Shown piece by piece: positions 9,902-18,468 of a stretch of DNA of 64,000 nt. Source of the stretch: Luteimonas galliterrae (GTDB lineage: Bacteria > Pseudomonadota > Gammaproteobacteria > Xanthomonadales > Xanthomonadaceae); assembly GCF_023374055.1 (NCBI RefSeq), contig NZ_JAMBEP010000003.1, forward strand, positions 62,001 to 126,000. The letters are read 5' to 3'. The notes beneath the pieces are model-generated. The model ran no database searches, was not told the DNA's origin, and was given only the letters and a program-made list of their open reading frames with translations. Both the position numbers and the translations under genes were made by a program. Each line of letters begins with the position of its first letter. Position 1 is the first letter of the stretch.

Positions 9902-9951
9902 ACCGGCACAGCATAGCGAAGCGGCGCGGCTTGTTGGCCTAAAATCGGCGC

Positions 9952-10866
9952 ATGTCCTCGAACTCCCCCGCCGGCCCACCGCCTCTGTCGCCGCGCCACT
10001 GGCCGATGTGGCTGGTCCTGGGCGGGATCTGCCTCGCCGCGCGCCTGCCCTGGGCGCTGCAGCGCGTGCTCGGCCGCGCGCTCGGTAGGCTCATGCTACG
10101 GCTGTTGCCGGACCGCCGCGACGCGGCGCGGACCAACCTGGCGCTATGCCTGCCGGAATTGTCCGAGGCCGCGCGCGAGACCCTGTTGCGGCAGAGCTTC
10201 GACGACCTGGGCATCGGCCTGTTCGAGTTCGGGCGGGCCTGGTGGGGTTCGATCGCCACGCTGCGGCGCGACGTGCGGATCGAAGGGCTGGACAAGCTGG
10301 CCGCGCTGCAGGCGCAGGGCCGCGGCGTGCTTTTGATCTCCGGCCACTTCATGACGCTGGAAACCTGCGGCCGCCTGCTCTGCGATCACGTGGCCCTGGC
10401 CGGCATGTACCGCCGCCACCGCAATCCGGTGTTCGAATGGGCGGTCAAGCGCGGCCGGCTGCGCTACGCCAGCGCGATGTTCGCCAACGACGAGCTGCGC
10501 GCGGCGGTGCGTCATCTCAAGCGCGGCGGCTTTCTTTGGTACGCACCGGACCAGGACATGCGCGGCAAGGAAACTGTGTTCGCGCCTTTCTTCGGCATAC
10601 CCGCTTCGACCATCACCGCTACCCACCAGCTGGCGCGCCTGACCGGCTGCGCGGTGGTGCCGTTCTTCCACCGCCGCGAAGACGGTCGATACCTGCTGCG
10701 CGTCGGCGATCCGCTGCCCGATTTCCCGACCGCCGACGTGGTCGCCGACAGCGCGCGCGTCAATGCCGCCATAGAGGAGATGGTGCGGCAGGCGCCGTCG
10801 CAGTACCTGTGGATCCATCGCCGCTTCAAGCGACTGCCGGATGGCCAACCGTCCGTATATTCGTAA
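9952..10866 (+). CDS. lpxL: LpxL/HtrB-type lipid A biosynthesis acyltransferase
   Basis: Late (secondary) acyltransferase of lipid A, 304 residues, acting at the inner membrane on Kdo2-lipid IVA after WaaA. Residues about 17-33 form a membrane segment. The catalytic HX4D/E motif appears as GHFMTLE (about 129-135). Other family signatures are YRRHRNPVFEW, APDQDMRGKETVFAPFFG and the C-terminal YLWIHRRFK. The gene is divergent from waaA, which makes its substrate, and the two probably share regulation. Whether it is the lauroyl (LpxL), palmitoleoyl (LpxP) or myristoyl (LpxM) type cannot be decided from sequence alone; LpxL is my best choice. Confidence 0.88.
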   Translation: MSSNSPAGPPPLSPRHWPMWLVLGGICLAARLPWALQRVLGRALGRLMLRLLPDRRDAARTNLALCLPELSEAARETLLRQSFDDLGIGLFEFGRAWWGSIATLRRDVRIEGLDKLAALQAQGRGVLLISGHFMTLETCGRLLCDHVALAGMYRRHRNPVFEWAVKRGRLRYASAMFANDELRAAVRHLKRGGFLWYAPDQDMRGKETVFAPFFGIPASTITATHQLARLTGCAVVPFFHRREDGRYLLRVGDPLPDFPTADVVADSARVNAAIEEMVRQAPSQYLWIHRRFKRLPDGQPSVYS

Positions 10867-11474
10867 CCGCGGCGTCTAGCCCCTTTAGCTCTGGCTCTGT
10901 GTAGAGCGGGGCTTGCCCCGCTGCTCTTTGCTTGGGGTTGTCGCGACCTGCCGGCCCTTCGGACCGGGGTTTCCTCCGCTAGAACCGCGGCCGAGTGACC
11001 CTTCGGCAAGCTCAGGGCATGCTTTCTTTTTGTGGGCCCAAAAAGAGAAGTCACCAAAGAAAAGGGGGTTCCTCCGTCGCTTCGACATTGAGATCCGAGG
11101 CGATCGACAAGAACTACTCCTTAGCGCAACTCCGCAAAAGCCACGTCACCCATACGCGACGAATCAAAATCTAGTACCTGCGTAAGAAGGTCACCCACGA
11201 CGAAAGCCAGGTCGCTGGCGGACTTTCAGAGGCTTCGCATCACTTGAGCTTCGGGCCCTTTCTTTGGTTACTTTCTTTGGGCCAGCAAAGAAAGTGACCC
11301 GGCGCAGCCGGAAGCCTTTTTCCATGGCGCGAGTCGCAGCGAGGCCCACAAGCACGTGGGCCTGGATCCCGGCCTTCGCCGGGATGACGGCTTAAGGGCA
11401 AGGGCAAGAGCAAGATGGGTCCCAGCGTTCGCTGGGATGACGGCATGAGAGCGAACGGCTTAAGAGCAAACGGC
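10867..11474. repeat. Mosaic intergenic repeat, copy 3
   Basis: The gap between lpxL and the convergent glycosyltransferase is filled by a third mosaic copy: 'agcggggcttgccccgctgc' palindrome (10904-10923), the 'cttcggcaagctcagggcat' segment shared with copy 2 (11001-11020), 'cgtcgcttcgacattgagat' (11075), 'aatcaaaatctagtacctgc' (about 11163), 'actttctttgggccagcaaa' (11270), 'ccggccttcgccgggatga' (11369), 'cccagcgttcgctgggatga' (11419) and two units of the 15-bp tandem repeat (11448-11477). The last unit supplies the stop codon of the glycosyltransferase. No gene is seen. Confidence 0.85.
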
Positions 11475-12239
11475 TTAATCGCTGCGCCGCTGCGCTTCGT
11501 AGAGCTTGGCGTACTTCAGGAAAGCGTAGAAGGCCTGCGTCCTGGCGGCGAAATAACCCGCCCAGCCGTTGAGGAAATAGCGCTTGCCGAAATACAGCTT
11601 GGCGAACGCTAACGGCGGATACAGCAACATGCGCAGCCCGAGCAGCGCCGGGCGCCGCGACTTCTTGTGTTCGACCAGGCCGCTGGAATAGCGGTTCACC
11701 TTGTCGACACGATCGTGCAGCCGCGGCTCCCCGTAATGCAGGAACGGCGCATCGAGATCGATCGCACGGCCCTCGATTTCCGGCGCGGCATGCACCGGCA
11801 CCGCGTTCATGCGTCCGCACGAACGGCGGAACAGGCGCAATTGCCAGTTGGGCCGCGTGAACGGATGCGGCCACCGCCAGAACAGCCATTCGCGGCGCGG
11901 CAAGCGATAACCATCGGCGCGCGGCGATCGCAGCTCGCGTTCGATCGCGGCGCGGCCGGCGTCGCTGAGATGCTCGTCGGCATCCAGCAACAGCACCCAA
12001 TCGTGGCGGGCGCGGTCGATCGCCGACTGCTTCTGCGGCCCGTAGCCCTTGAACGCCTCGACGTCCACGCGCGCGCCATGGCGCTGCGCGATGTCGCGGG
12101 TGGCGTCGGTGGAATCCGAATCCAGCACCACGATCTCGTCGCAGAACGCCACGCTCGCCAGGCAACGCTCCAGCGTCGCAGCGTTGTTGTACGTGGTGAC
12201 CACCGCCGACAGCGGCGCGCGGGCGGCCTGCGCGCTCAT
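11475..12239 (-). CDS. Glycosyltransferase family 2 (WaaE/KdtX-like)
   Basis: GT-A fold glycosyltransferase of 254 residues resembling LPS-core WaaE/KdtX proteins. The N-terminus is the GT2 nucleotide-binding start LSAVVTTYNNAATLERCL, followed by CDEIVVLDSDSTD and the metal-binding DXD in WVLLLDADEHLS (about 82-93). YGPQKQSAIDRARHDWV is typical of the WaaE group. The C-terminus is amphipathic and aromatic (LYFGKRYFLNGWAGYF), suggesting membrane association. The ATG at 12239 overlaps the stop of the upstream ligase gene by 4 bp (translational coupling). The stop codon lies inside a repeat unit. It likely adds a core sugar; donor and acceptor are unknown. Confidence 0.88.
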   Translation of the reverse strand: MSAQAARAPLSAVVTTYNNAATLERCLASVAFCDEIVVLDSDSTDATRDIAQRHGARVDVEAFKGYGPQKQSAIDRARHDWVLLLDADEHLSDAGRAAIERELRSPRADGYRLPRREWLFWRWPHPFTRPNWQLRLFRRSCGRMNAVPVHAAPEIEGRAIDLDAPFLHYGEPRLHDRVDKVNRYSSGLVEHKKSRRPALLGLRMLLYPPLAFAKLYFGKRYFLNGWAGYFAARTQAFYAFLKYAKLYEAQRRSD

Positions 12240-13531
12240 CGGTCGCCGCGCGCGAGCAGGCTGCCGGCATAAAGCGCCGCCAGCATCAGCGTCAGCCCGC
12301 CCCAGAAGGTGGAATAGAACGCCAGATGCGTGTTGAAGGGGAACACGGTGACGCACAACGCCAGCATCGCCGGCCGCGCGCGTTCGCGCGAGGCCGCATC
12401 GGCATAGCGCCAGGCGTGCCAGGCCATCGCCGCGCCGGCCAGCCATAGCAGCAAGCCGATGAATCCGGTTTCGCTGAGGATTTCCAGCACGATCTGGTGC
12501 GCATGCAGCGCCGGGCCCACGCCCCACGCCGGCGTCTGCCCGGCGCGCGGATCGCAATGCGGGAACGCCTCGCGGAAGCCGCGCGCGCCGACGCCGTTGA
12601 TCGGATGCTCGCGCACCATGCAGGCCGCGGCGCTCCAGATCCGGCCGCGGCCGGACAGGGCCGTGTCGACGCCGCCGTCCTCCTCGGCCAATGCTTGCGT
12701 GGTGCGTTCGATGCGATCGCGCACTTGCGGCGACGAGAAGGCCAGTACCGCCAGGGCGATCGCGCCGAAGGCGAATACGCCGATCAACTTCTTCCAGCCG
12801 AACAGGCGCCAGCCCGAAAACACCAGCACCAAGCCGTACGTGATCCATGACGCGCGCGCGCCGGCCAGCATCACCACGATGCCGGCGGCGGCGGCGGCGA
12901 GCAGCCAGCCGGCGAAACCGAAGCGCCGGCCGGCGGCGTACAGCAGGAACGGCGACAGGCTGGCCAGCACGATGCCGAGCTTGAGGTTGCAGGGGCCGAG
13001 CACGCCGCTGAGGCGATCGACCGCATCCACCGCCGCGGGCGTGCACATGGGTTCGCCGCTGATCGCGCGCTTGACCGCATCCAGGCTCCAAAACAGCGGG
13101 CTGGTGCCCGACACGGCCTGCAGCAGCGCATCCAGCGTCCACACGCCGACGATCGCCGCCAGGCCGCCGAACGTGATGCGGCGCCCGCGCGCATCGCCTA
13201 CCGCGGCGGCGACCAGCCACAGGAACGGCAGGTAGCGCAGGTCCACCAGCGATTCGCGCAAGGCGCGGCCCTGGTCGAGCGCGTCGAGCGACGACACCAC
13301 TTCCGGCATCCAGTATGCGAAGAACAGCACGCTGGTCAGCGCCCAGGTCGGCCCGCTGAGCAGCGCGGCGGTGCCGCGGAAGCGCGCCAGCAGCAGGCGT
13401 ACGATCGCAGCCAGCGCGCCGAGCACCATCACGCCTTCCGCATACCCCGGCGCCGGCCACAAGGCCACGAACGCCAGCACCCAGGCGGGTGCCCAGCGCC
13501 AACCGGGCGCGTTATCCAGCGTTGGGGTCAT
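12236..13531 (-). CDS. O-antigen ligase/polymerase-like membrane protein
   Basis: Polytopic inner-membrane protein (431 residues, about 10-12 hydrophobic segments) of the Wzy/WaaL superfamily. The Wzy_C signature is visible as LSGRGRIWSAAACMVREHPI followed by NGVGARGFRE, and the periplasmic loop has LHAHQIVLEILSETGFIG with the conserved His. A WaaL protein would join O-antigen to lipid A-core in the periplasm; a Wzy would polymerise O units. Its place between two core-type glycosyltransferases favours WaaL. The ATG at 13531 overlaps the preceding GT4 gene by 20 bp. The frame is open 44 codons upstream, but that stretch is a shadow of the GT4 gene. Confidence 0.85.
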   Translation of the reverse strand: MTPTLDNAPGWRWAPAWVLAFVALWPAPGYAEGVMVLGALAAIVRLLLARFRGTAALLSGPTWALTSVLFFAYWMPEVVSSLDALDQGRALRESLVDLRYLPFLWLVAAAVGDARGRRITFGGLAAIVGVWTLDALLQAVSGTSPLFWSLDAVKRAISGEPMCTPAAVDAVDRLSGVLGPCNLKLGIVLASLSPFLLYAAGRRFGFAGWLLAAAAAGIVVMLAGARASWITYGLVLVFSGWRLFGWKKLIGVFAFGAIALAVLAFSSPQVRDRIERTTQALAEEDGGVDTALSGRGRIWSAAACMVREHPINGVGARGFREAFPHCDPRAGQTPAWGVGPALHAHQIVLEILSETGFIGLLLWLAGAAMAWHAWRYADAASRERARPAMLALCVTVFPFNTHLAFYSTFWGGLTLMLAALYAGSLLARGDR

Positions 13532-14648
13532 GGTCGGTGAGCTCTCGGTAGCAATCGAGCGTCGCGGCCTGCATGGCCTGCAAGGTGTAAGCGGACATCG
13601 TAACGGTTGACGCCGACGGATGCGCGAGCAGTTGCAGCGCCGCCGCCTGCAACGCAGCGGCATCGAATGGCGGCACCGCGCCCTGCGGCTGCAGTTCGCG
13701 CAATAGCTCGCCGACGCCGCCGTGGGCCCAGCCCAGCACTGGCCTGCCGACCGACAGGGCCTCGATCACCGTGCGCCCGAACGCTTCGGGTTTGCGCGAG
13801 AGCTGCAGCACCAGGTCGGAAGCCGCATAGGCCTGCGCGATAGCGGAAGTCGCTTCGGTGATCGCGACCGCCTCACCGACGCCATGGGCCGCAGCGGCGG
13901 CCTGCAGCTCGGCGATGTAGCGTTCGCGGCCGCGTTCGCGCGCGCCGGGCATCCACAGGCGGGCGTCCGCGCCGGCGCGGCGCAATCCGGCGAGCAAGCC
14001 GATCGCATCGATATGCCCTTTCAGGCGCGTGCCGCGTCCGGGCAGAAGCAGCAAGGGACCGTGGCCGCGCAATTGCGGATGCATCGCCGCAATCGCCGCG
14101 CGCGCGGCGCGGTCGGGCGACGGCGCATGCGGGAACTGCGCGGGGTCGATGCCGCGCGGAATCACCCGCAACTTGCCGGGGTCCGTACGCGGATAGTGCC
14201 GAAGCAGGTAATCGCGCACCGTACGCGAGACGCAGATCACGCGCTCGCCGCGGGTCATGATCGCGCTATAGCGCGACGGCGAATTGAGCCCGTGCATGGT
14301 GGTGACGAAATGCGGACGCGGCGCATCGGGCCAGCGGCGCAAGGCCCGCCAGCCGATCCACGCCGGCAAGCGCGAGCGCGCATGCACGATGTCGGCGCCG
14401 GATGCGGCCAACAGCCTGCGCAGAGCGGATACGTGACGCAGCGTCAGCAGCGACTTGCGGCCGATATCCAGTTCGACATGCTCGGCGCCGGCGGCGAGCA
14501 AGGCCGGCAGCAGACGCCCGCCCGCGGATACGACGATGGCGCGATGGCCGGCGCGCACCAGCGCGTCGGCGATTTCGATGGTGGAACGCTCCACGCCGCC
14601 CGATTCCAGCGCGGGCAGCAATTGCACGACGGTCAGCGCGCGGGTCAT
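13512..14648 (-). CDS. Glycosyltransferase family 4
   Basis: GT-B fold retaining glycosyltransferase (378 residues). The N-terminal domain begins VVQLLPALESGGVERSTIEI, the standard GT4 acceptor-side start. The C-terminal Glycos_transf_1 domain has LLLLPGRGTRLKGHIDAIGL and the donor-binding EX7E region near SRKPEAFGRTVIEALSVGRP. It is the first gene of an overlapping set with the O-antigen ligase-like and GT2 genes, so it probably acts in LPS core or O-antigen assembly on the cytoplasmic face of the inner membrane. The sugar is unknown. Confidence 0.88.
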   Translation of the reverse strand: MTRALTVVQLLPALESGGVERSTIEIADALVRAGHRAIVVSAGGRLLPALLAAGAEHVELDIGRKSLLTLRHVSALRRLLAASGADIVHARSRLPAWIGWRALRRWPDAPRPHFVTTMHGLNSPSRYSAIMTRGERVICVSRTVRDYLLRHYPRTDPGKLRVIPRGIDPAQFPHAPSPDRAARAAIAAMHPQLRGHGPLLLLPGRGTRLKGHIDAIGLLAGLRRAGADARLWMPGARERGRERYIAELQAAAAAHGVGEAVAITEATSAIAQAYAASDLVLQLSRKPEAFGRTVIEALSVGRPVLGWAHGGVGELLRELQPQGAVPPFDAAALQAAALQLLAHPSASTVTMSAYTLQAMQAATLDCYRELTDHDPNAG

Positions 14649-14673
14649 GCCGTCGTCGCAGCGGCGGCGGCGG

Positions 14674-14877
14674 TCAGTCGACGAGGACGAAATGCGCCCC
14701 GCAATACGGGCATTGCGATTCGCCGCCCTCGTCCTCGATCGCCAGGTAGACGCGCGGATGCGAATTCCACAGCGCCATCGACGGCAGCGGACAGCTCAGC
14801 GGCAGGTCGCTGCGATGCACCTCGTAGCGCTTCTGGGCGTTGGCGGGCGAAGAGGCGGTGGGGGTCGGCTGGGACAT
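14674..14877 (-). CDS. Zinc-finger (zf-CHCC) domain protein
   Basis: Small protein of 67 residues with the zf-CHCC arrangement: Cys29 in LSCPLPSMALWNSHPRVYL, a His in NSHP, and a C-terminal CPYCGAHFVL. This family is related to the zinc domain of the complex I accessory subunit NDUFS6, but its bacterial role is not established. The N-terminal 20 residues are Pro/Ser/Thr-rich and probably disordered. It lies 25 bp upstream of the GT4 gene on the same strand and may head that transcription unit. Confidence 0.85.
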   Translation of the reverse strand: MSQPTPTASSPANAQKRYEVHRSDLPLSCPLPSMALWNSHPRVYLAIEDEGGESQCPYCGAHFVLVD

Positions 14878-14951
14878 GGCGCGGCGGGCCGGTTGAGCGA
14901 GGCGGTTAGTTTACCCGTCCGACCAAGCCCGAACGACTCTCTCGGCCCCGG

Positions 14952-15045
14952 CTTTTCGTAGGAGCGGCTTTAGCCGCGAGCCCTTTTCGACAGATCGCGT
15001 GCGATGGGAGAAGAGCTCGCGGCTAAAGCCGCTCCTACGAAAAGC
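14952..15045. repeat. Family A palindrome (gtaggagcggctttagccgc)
   Basis: Inverted repeat: 'cgtaggagcggctttagccg' at about 14957 and its complement 'cggctaaagccgctcctacg' at about 15020, separated by about 43 bp. It sits between the zf-CHCC and pirin genes. The same family occurs at 20094-20185, 25511-25606, 26089-26220, 54249-54282 and 56525-56616. Confidence 0.9.
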
Positions 15046-15062
15046 GAAGGCGTCATGGGGGC

Positions 15063-15776
15063 TCATTCAGGCAGATCGAACAACAACACGTCCGCCATGT
15101 CCTGGCCAGCGCCGACGATCCGCAATGCGTCCCCTTCCTCGGCGAACCCCAGCGCATCTCCTGCCGACAAGCGCTGCCCATCGACCTCGATCTCGCCCCT
15201 GGCCAAGTGCAGCCAATAACGGCGGTCGGCCTGCAGCGGCCATTGCGCCGTTTGGCCGTTTTCCAGCAGCACGCCGCGCAGCCAGGCCTGCTGGCGTATG
15301 GCGATGCTGCCGTCCGCGCCGTCGGGGGACGCCAGCAGCGCCCAGTTTCCGCGCCGCGCCTGCGGATCGAAAGCGCGTTGCGCATAGGCGGGCGGCGTAT
15401 TCGAACGGTCCGGCTGGATCCAGATCTGCAGGAAATGCACCGGTTCGCGATCCGAGCCGTTGAACTCGCTGTGTTCGATGCCGCGGCCGGCGCTCATCCA
15501 CTGCAGTTCGCCCGGCCGCAGCACGCCGCCCGCGTCGGACAGGCTGTCGCGGTGCGCCAGCCCGCCCGACAGCACATAGCTGATGATTTCCATATTGGCG
15601 TGGCGATGCGGCGCGAAACCGCCGCCGGGCGCGACGCGGTCTTCGTTGATCACGCGCAGCGGACCGAAGCCCATCCACTGCGGATCGTGGTAATGGCCGA
15701 ACGAAAACGTGTGGCGGCTGTCGAGCCAACCCACGTCGACGCGTCCCCGCTCGTCGGCGGAACGCAGGATGCGCAT
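15063..15776 (-). CDS. Pirin family protein (YhhW/YhaK-like)
   Basis: Bicupin of 237 residues. The N-terminal cupin carries the pirin signature: LDSRHTFSFGHYHDPQWMGF, then GFAPHRHANMEIISYVLSG with metal-binding His-X-His and Glu, and a further His in SAGRGIEHSEFN. The second cupin (about 130-237) lacks an obvious metal site. Close relatives include E. coli YhhW, which has quercetinase activity in vitro; the natural role is unclear. It is downstream of yceI on the same strand, but a strong terminator lies between them, so it probably has its own promoter or relies on read-through. Confidence 0.9.
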   Translation of the reverse strand: MRILRSADERGRVDVGWLDSRHTFSFGHYHDPQWMGFGPLRVINEDRVAPGGGFAPHRHANMEIISYVLSGGLAHRDSLSDAGGVLRPGELQWMSAGRGIEHSEFNGSDREPVHFLQIWIQPDRSNTPPAYAQRAFDPQARRGNWALLASPDGADGSIAIRQQAWLRGVLLENGQTAQWPLQADRRYWLHLARGEIEVDGQRLSAGDALGFAEEGDALRIVGAGQDMADVLLFDLPE

Positions 15777-15788
15777 GGCGGTCTCCGT

Positions 15789-15820
15789 AAAAAAGCCGCC
15801 GCGTCGCGGGACGCGGCGGC
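15789..15820 (-). terminator. Rho-independent terminator after yceI
   Basis: On the minus strand, a stem GCCGCCGCGT / ACGCGGCGGC with a 6-base loop is followed directly by a run of six T residues. It lies 9 bp after the yceI stop and just before the pirin start. Confidence 0.85.
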
Positions 15821-15828
15821 GGGCTGCC

Positions 15829-16416
15829 TTACTTGGCCTCTTCGGGCTTGGGCACCATCGCTTCGGTGGTGATGCGCAGTTCTACTTCGTCGCTGACGTT
15901 GGGCGCGAACTTGCCGACGCCGAAATCGCTGCGCTTGATCTTGGCGGTGGCGTCGAAACCGATCGCCGCGCGCTTGGCCATCGGATGGTCGGCGGCCTTG
16001 TTCAAGGTCACGTCCAGCACGACCGGCTTGGTCTGGTCCTTGATCGTCAGGTTGCCGGTGACCTTGAGCTTGTCCTTGCCGGCGGCTTCGACCTTGGTGC
16101 TTTTGAAGGTGGCGTTGGGGTATTTGTCGGCTTCGAAGAAGTCGGCGCTGCGCAGGTGCTCGTCGAAATCCGGCACGAAGCTATTGAGGCCGGCCAGCGG
16201 CAAGGTGACCTGCACGCTGGAAGCGCCGACGTTGTCGGCGTCGTAAACCAAGGTGCCGTCGACCTGGCCGAAATTGAGCGACGGGTGGGAATAGCCGAAA
16301 TGGCTCCAGCTGGCCAGCACCACGGTGTGGTTGGGGTCGAGCTTGTAGGTGACGGGGGCGGCGAAGGCCGATCCGACGGTCAGGGCGAGGGCGGCGGCAA
16401 GTACGAGGCGTCTCAT
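15829..16416 (-). CDS. YceI family periplasmic protein
   Basis: Lipocalin-like YceI protein (195 residues), a family that binds isoprenoid-type lipids in the periplasm. The signal peptide is MRRLVLAAALALTVGSAFA, cleaved before APVTYKLDPNH. Family features: YKLDPNHTVVLASWSHFGYS at the mature N-terminus and FKSTKVEAAGKDKLKVTGNL in the middle. I chose the ATG at 16416 because GGAGAG lies 7 bases ahead of it; an ATG five codons earlier overlaps that Shine-Dalgarno. The C-terminal tail VPKPEEAK is charged. The ligand is unknown. Confidence 0.92.
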   Translation of the reverse strand: MRRLVLAAALALTVGSAFAAPVTYKLDPNHTVVLASWSHFGYSHPSLNFGQVDGTLVYDADNVGASSVQVTLPLAGLNSFVPDFDEHLRSADFFEADKYPNATFKSTKVEAAGKDKLKVTGNLTIKDQTKPVVLDVTLNKAADHPMAKRAAIGFDATAKIKRSDFGVGKFAPNVSDEVELRITTEAMVPKPEEAK

Positions 16417-16579
16417 CTTCTTACTCTCCATGCGAAAGGTGGCGCCACAATGAGGCAGCGCTGGGGTGAACGGGTGCTCGGCCGGATTCCGCGACTGTGC
16501 GGCGTACGGCAGGGGCCTGCAGTGTAGAGTTCGTGCGGTTAAGCGATAGCCACGCCACCGGAACGGATTAGTCGCATTC

Positions 16580-17554
16580 GTGGAACCAATACAGACTACC
16601 GCCGGCCATTCGAATCAAATATGGGCCGTCAGCGACGGCCGCGCCGGAAACCACCGACAGGCGGTCGCGTTGGCTTCAGCGCTCAGGCTGGGGCCTGTGG
16701 ACGAGCAGACGCTGCACACCCGTATTCCCTGGCGCTGGGCCGCGCCGCAGCGGTGGCCGGGCGCGGCTGGCGCTTTCGGTGCCGACTTCTTGCGCCGTCA
16801 GGCGCCGGCGCTGGCGATCGGCTGCGGCCGGCAGGCCGCGCTCGCCACGCGCCTGCTGCGCGAACGCGGTGCACGCGTGGTGCAGATCCTCGACCCGCGA
16901 CTGGATCCGCATCATTGGGACCTGGTGATCGCGCCCGAGCACGATGGGCTGCACGGCGACAACGTCGTCACTTTGCTCGGCAGCCTGCATCCGGTGGATG
17001 CGGCCTGGCTGGCGCAGGCGCGCAGCCGCTTCGCCGCCTTCGCCGATCTGCCGCATCCGCGGACCGCGCTGCTGCTCGGCGGCGACAGCGCGCATGCGCG
17101 CTTCGGGCGGATGGCTTTCGAGGTGCTCGCCTCCAAGCTGGAAGTCGCGCTGGCGCGCGACGGCGGCAGCGTACTGGTCACAGCATCGCGGCGCACGCCG
17201 CCGGACCTGCTGCAGGCATTGCGGCATCGCTACGACGAAACGCCGGGGGTGGTCTGGCGCGGCGCGGAGGACGGCGACAATCCTTACCCGGGCCTGCTGG
17301 CCTGGGCCGACCGCATCGTCTGCTCGCCGGATTCGGTGAACATGATCTCCGAAGCGTGCGCGACTACGGCGCCGGTTTTCGTCTTCGATCCCGAACGTGT
17401 AGGCGGGCGGCCTCGACGCTTCATAGATGCGCTGCTCCGGCGCGGCCGCATCCGTGCGATGGACACCGCACTGGCGCCGTTTGCGGTCGATCCGTTGCGC
17501 GAGACGGCGCGCGTAGCAGCCGAAGTGCGCACGCGCCTCCGCCTAGCTCTGTAG
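16580..17554 (+). CDS. Mitochondrial fission ELM1-like family protein (DUF1022)
   Basis: A 324-residue protein of the ELM1/DUF1022 family, with a GT-B-like fold. IWAVSDGRAGNHRQAVALA at the N-terminus and the C-terminal RIVCSPDSVNMISEACATTA are the family signatures; HGLxGDNVV appears as HDGLHGDNVVTLLGSLH. Bacterial members often sit beside LPS genes and have been proposed to be nucleotide-sugar enzymes, but no reaction is established. The start is GTG at 16580. It stands alone, between the YceI gene and mosaic repeat copy 4. Confidence 0.88.
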   Translation: MEPIQTTAGHSNQIWAVSDGRAGNHRQAVALASALRLGPVDEQTLHTRIPWRWAAPQRWPGAAGAFGADFLRRQAPALAIGCGRQAALATRLLRERGARVVQILDPRLDPHHWDLVIAPEHDGLHGDNVVTLLGSLHPVDAAWLAQARSRFAAFADLPHPRTALLLGGDSAHARFGRMAFEVLASKLEVALARDGGSVLVTASRRTPPDLLQALRHRYDETPGVVWRGAEDGDNPYPGLLAWADRIVCSPDSVNMISEACATTAPVFVFDPERVGGRPRRFIDALLRRGRIRAMDTALAPFAVDPLRETARVAAEVRTRLRLAL

Positions 17555-18300
17555 AGCGAAGCTCGCTCCGCTTCTCTGCCTTTTTAGAGTGGGGCTTGCC
17601 CGCTGCCCTTGCTCCGCCTCTGTAGAGCGGAGCTTGCTCCGCTGCTCTTCGCTCTTAAGCCCTTCGCTCTTAAGCCCTTCGCTCTTAAGCCTTCGCTCTT
17701 AAGCCGTTCGCTCTTAAGCCGTTCGCTCTTAAGCCGTTCGCTCTTAAGCCGTTCGCTCTTAAGCCGTTCGCTCCTATGCCGTCATCCCAGCGAACGCTGG
17801 TACCCATGTTGCTCTGGCGCTTGCCCTTTAAGCCGTCATCCCGGCGAAGGCCGGGATCCAGGCCCGCGTCCTGGCCAGTGCGCTGCGACTCGCGCCATGG
17901 AAAAAGGCTTCCGGCTGCGCCGGGTCACTTTCTTTGCTGGCCCAAAGAAAGTAACCAAAGAAAGGGCCCGAAGCTTAAGTGATTCGAAGGATCTGGAAAG
18001 TCCGCCGGCCTGGCTTTCGTCATGGGTGAACTTCTTACGCTGGTACTAGATTTTGATTCGCAGCCTATGGGTGACGTGGCTTTTGCGGATTTGCGCTAAG
18101 GCGTTCTTGTCGATCGCCTCGGATCTGAATGTCGAAGCGACGGAGGAATCCCGAGCGCCGGCGAGTGTTAGCCAAGCACGCGGGGGAAGCCCTCGCCGCA
18201 ACAGCAAATCTCTTCCGCCCCCTCTTTTTAAAAGAGGGGAAACAAGCCGAGGCGCTGGATCGTCGCCTTCGCGGGGTGACGGCTATAAAGCTAAGGCAGC
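17550..18300. repeat. Mosaic intergenic repeat, copy 4 (opposite orientation)
   Basis: Here the modules run in reverse order and orientation compared with copies 1-3: 'agcgaagctcgctccgctt' (17560) and 'agcggagcttgctccgctgc' (17626-17645) palindromes, the 15-bp tandem array (17648-17781), 'tcatcccagcgaacgctggt' (17782), 'tcatcccggcgaaggccggg' (17836), 'actttctttgctggcccaaa' (17926), 'gtactagattttgattcgca' (18042-18061), 'tatgggtgacgtggcttttg' (18066), and 'atctgaatgtcgaagcgacg' (18122). The block continues to about 18300 with sequence I do not recognise. No convincing gene is present. Confidence 0.82.
17648..17781. repeat. 15-bp tandem repeat, about nine units
   Basis: About nine head-to-tail copies of TTCGCTCTTAAGCCG with small changes; one unit is a base shorter and the last is TTCGCTCCTATGCCG. 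The same unit, in the opposite orientation, occurs about five times at 47395-47480, twice at 11448-11477 and about once at 4828-4845, always in mosaic repeats. Confidence 0.9.
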
Positions 18301-18326
18301 GGAGCGAATGCGTGGCGGCGAGGCAG

Positions 18327-18364
18327 AAAAAAAGCCCGAAGCGGCGAACCGCTACGGGCTTTTG
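18327..18364. terminator. Bidirectional terminator after amine oxidase gene
   Basis: A hairpin AGCCCGAAGCGG / CCGCTACGGGCT with a GCGAA-type loop is flanked by seven A residues on one side and four T residues on the other. It lies about 105 bp after the amine oxidase stop, which is read on the minus strand. Confidence 0.75.
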
Positions 18365-18468
18365 CTCCCTCCCCCACGTCGGGTGCGGAGGCATCGTGAA
18401 GGAATCGTTATTCCCTATGCACGCTGCAGTGCAAAAAAGAACTGCCGGGTTCAGGAAGACACCGTCCT

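Noticed and set aside
17648..17781. CRISPR array
   Set aside because: The 15-bp units run head to tail with no spacers and there are no cas genes in the window.
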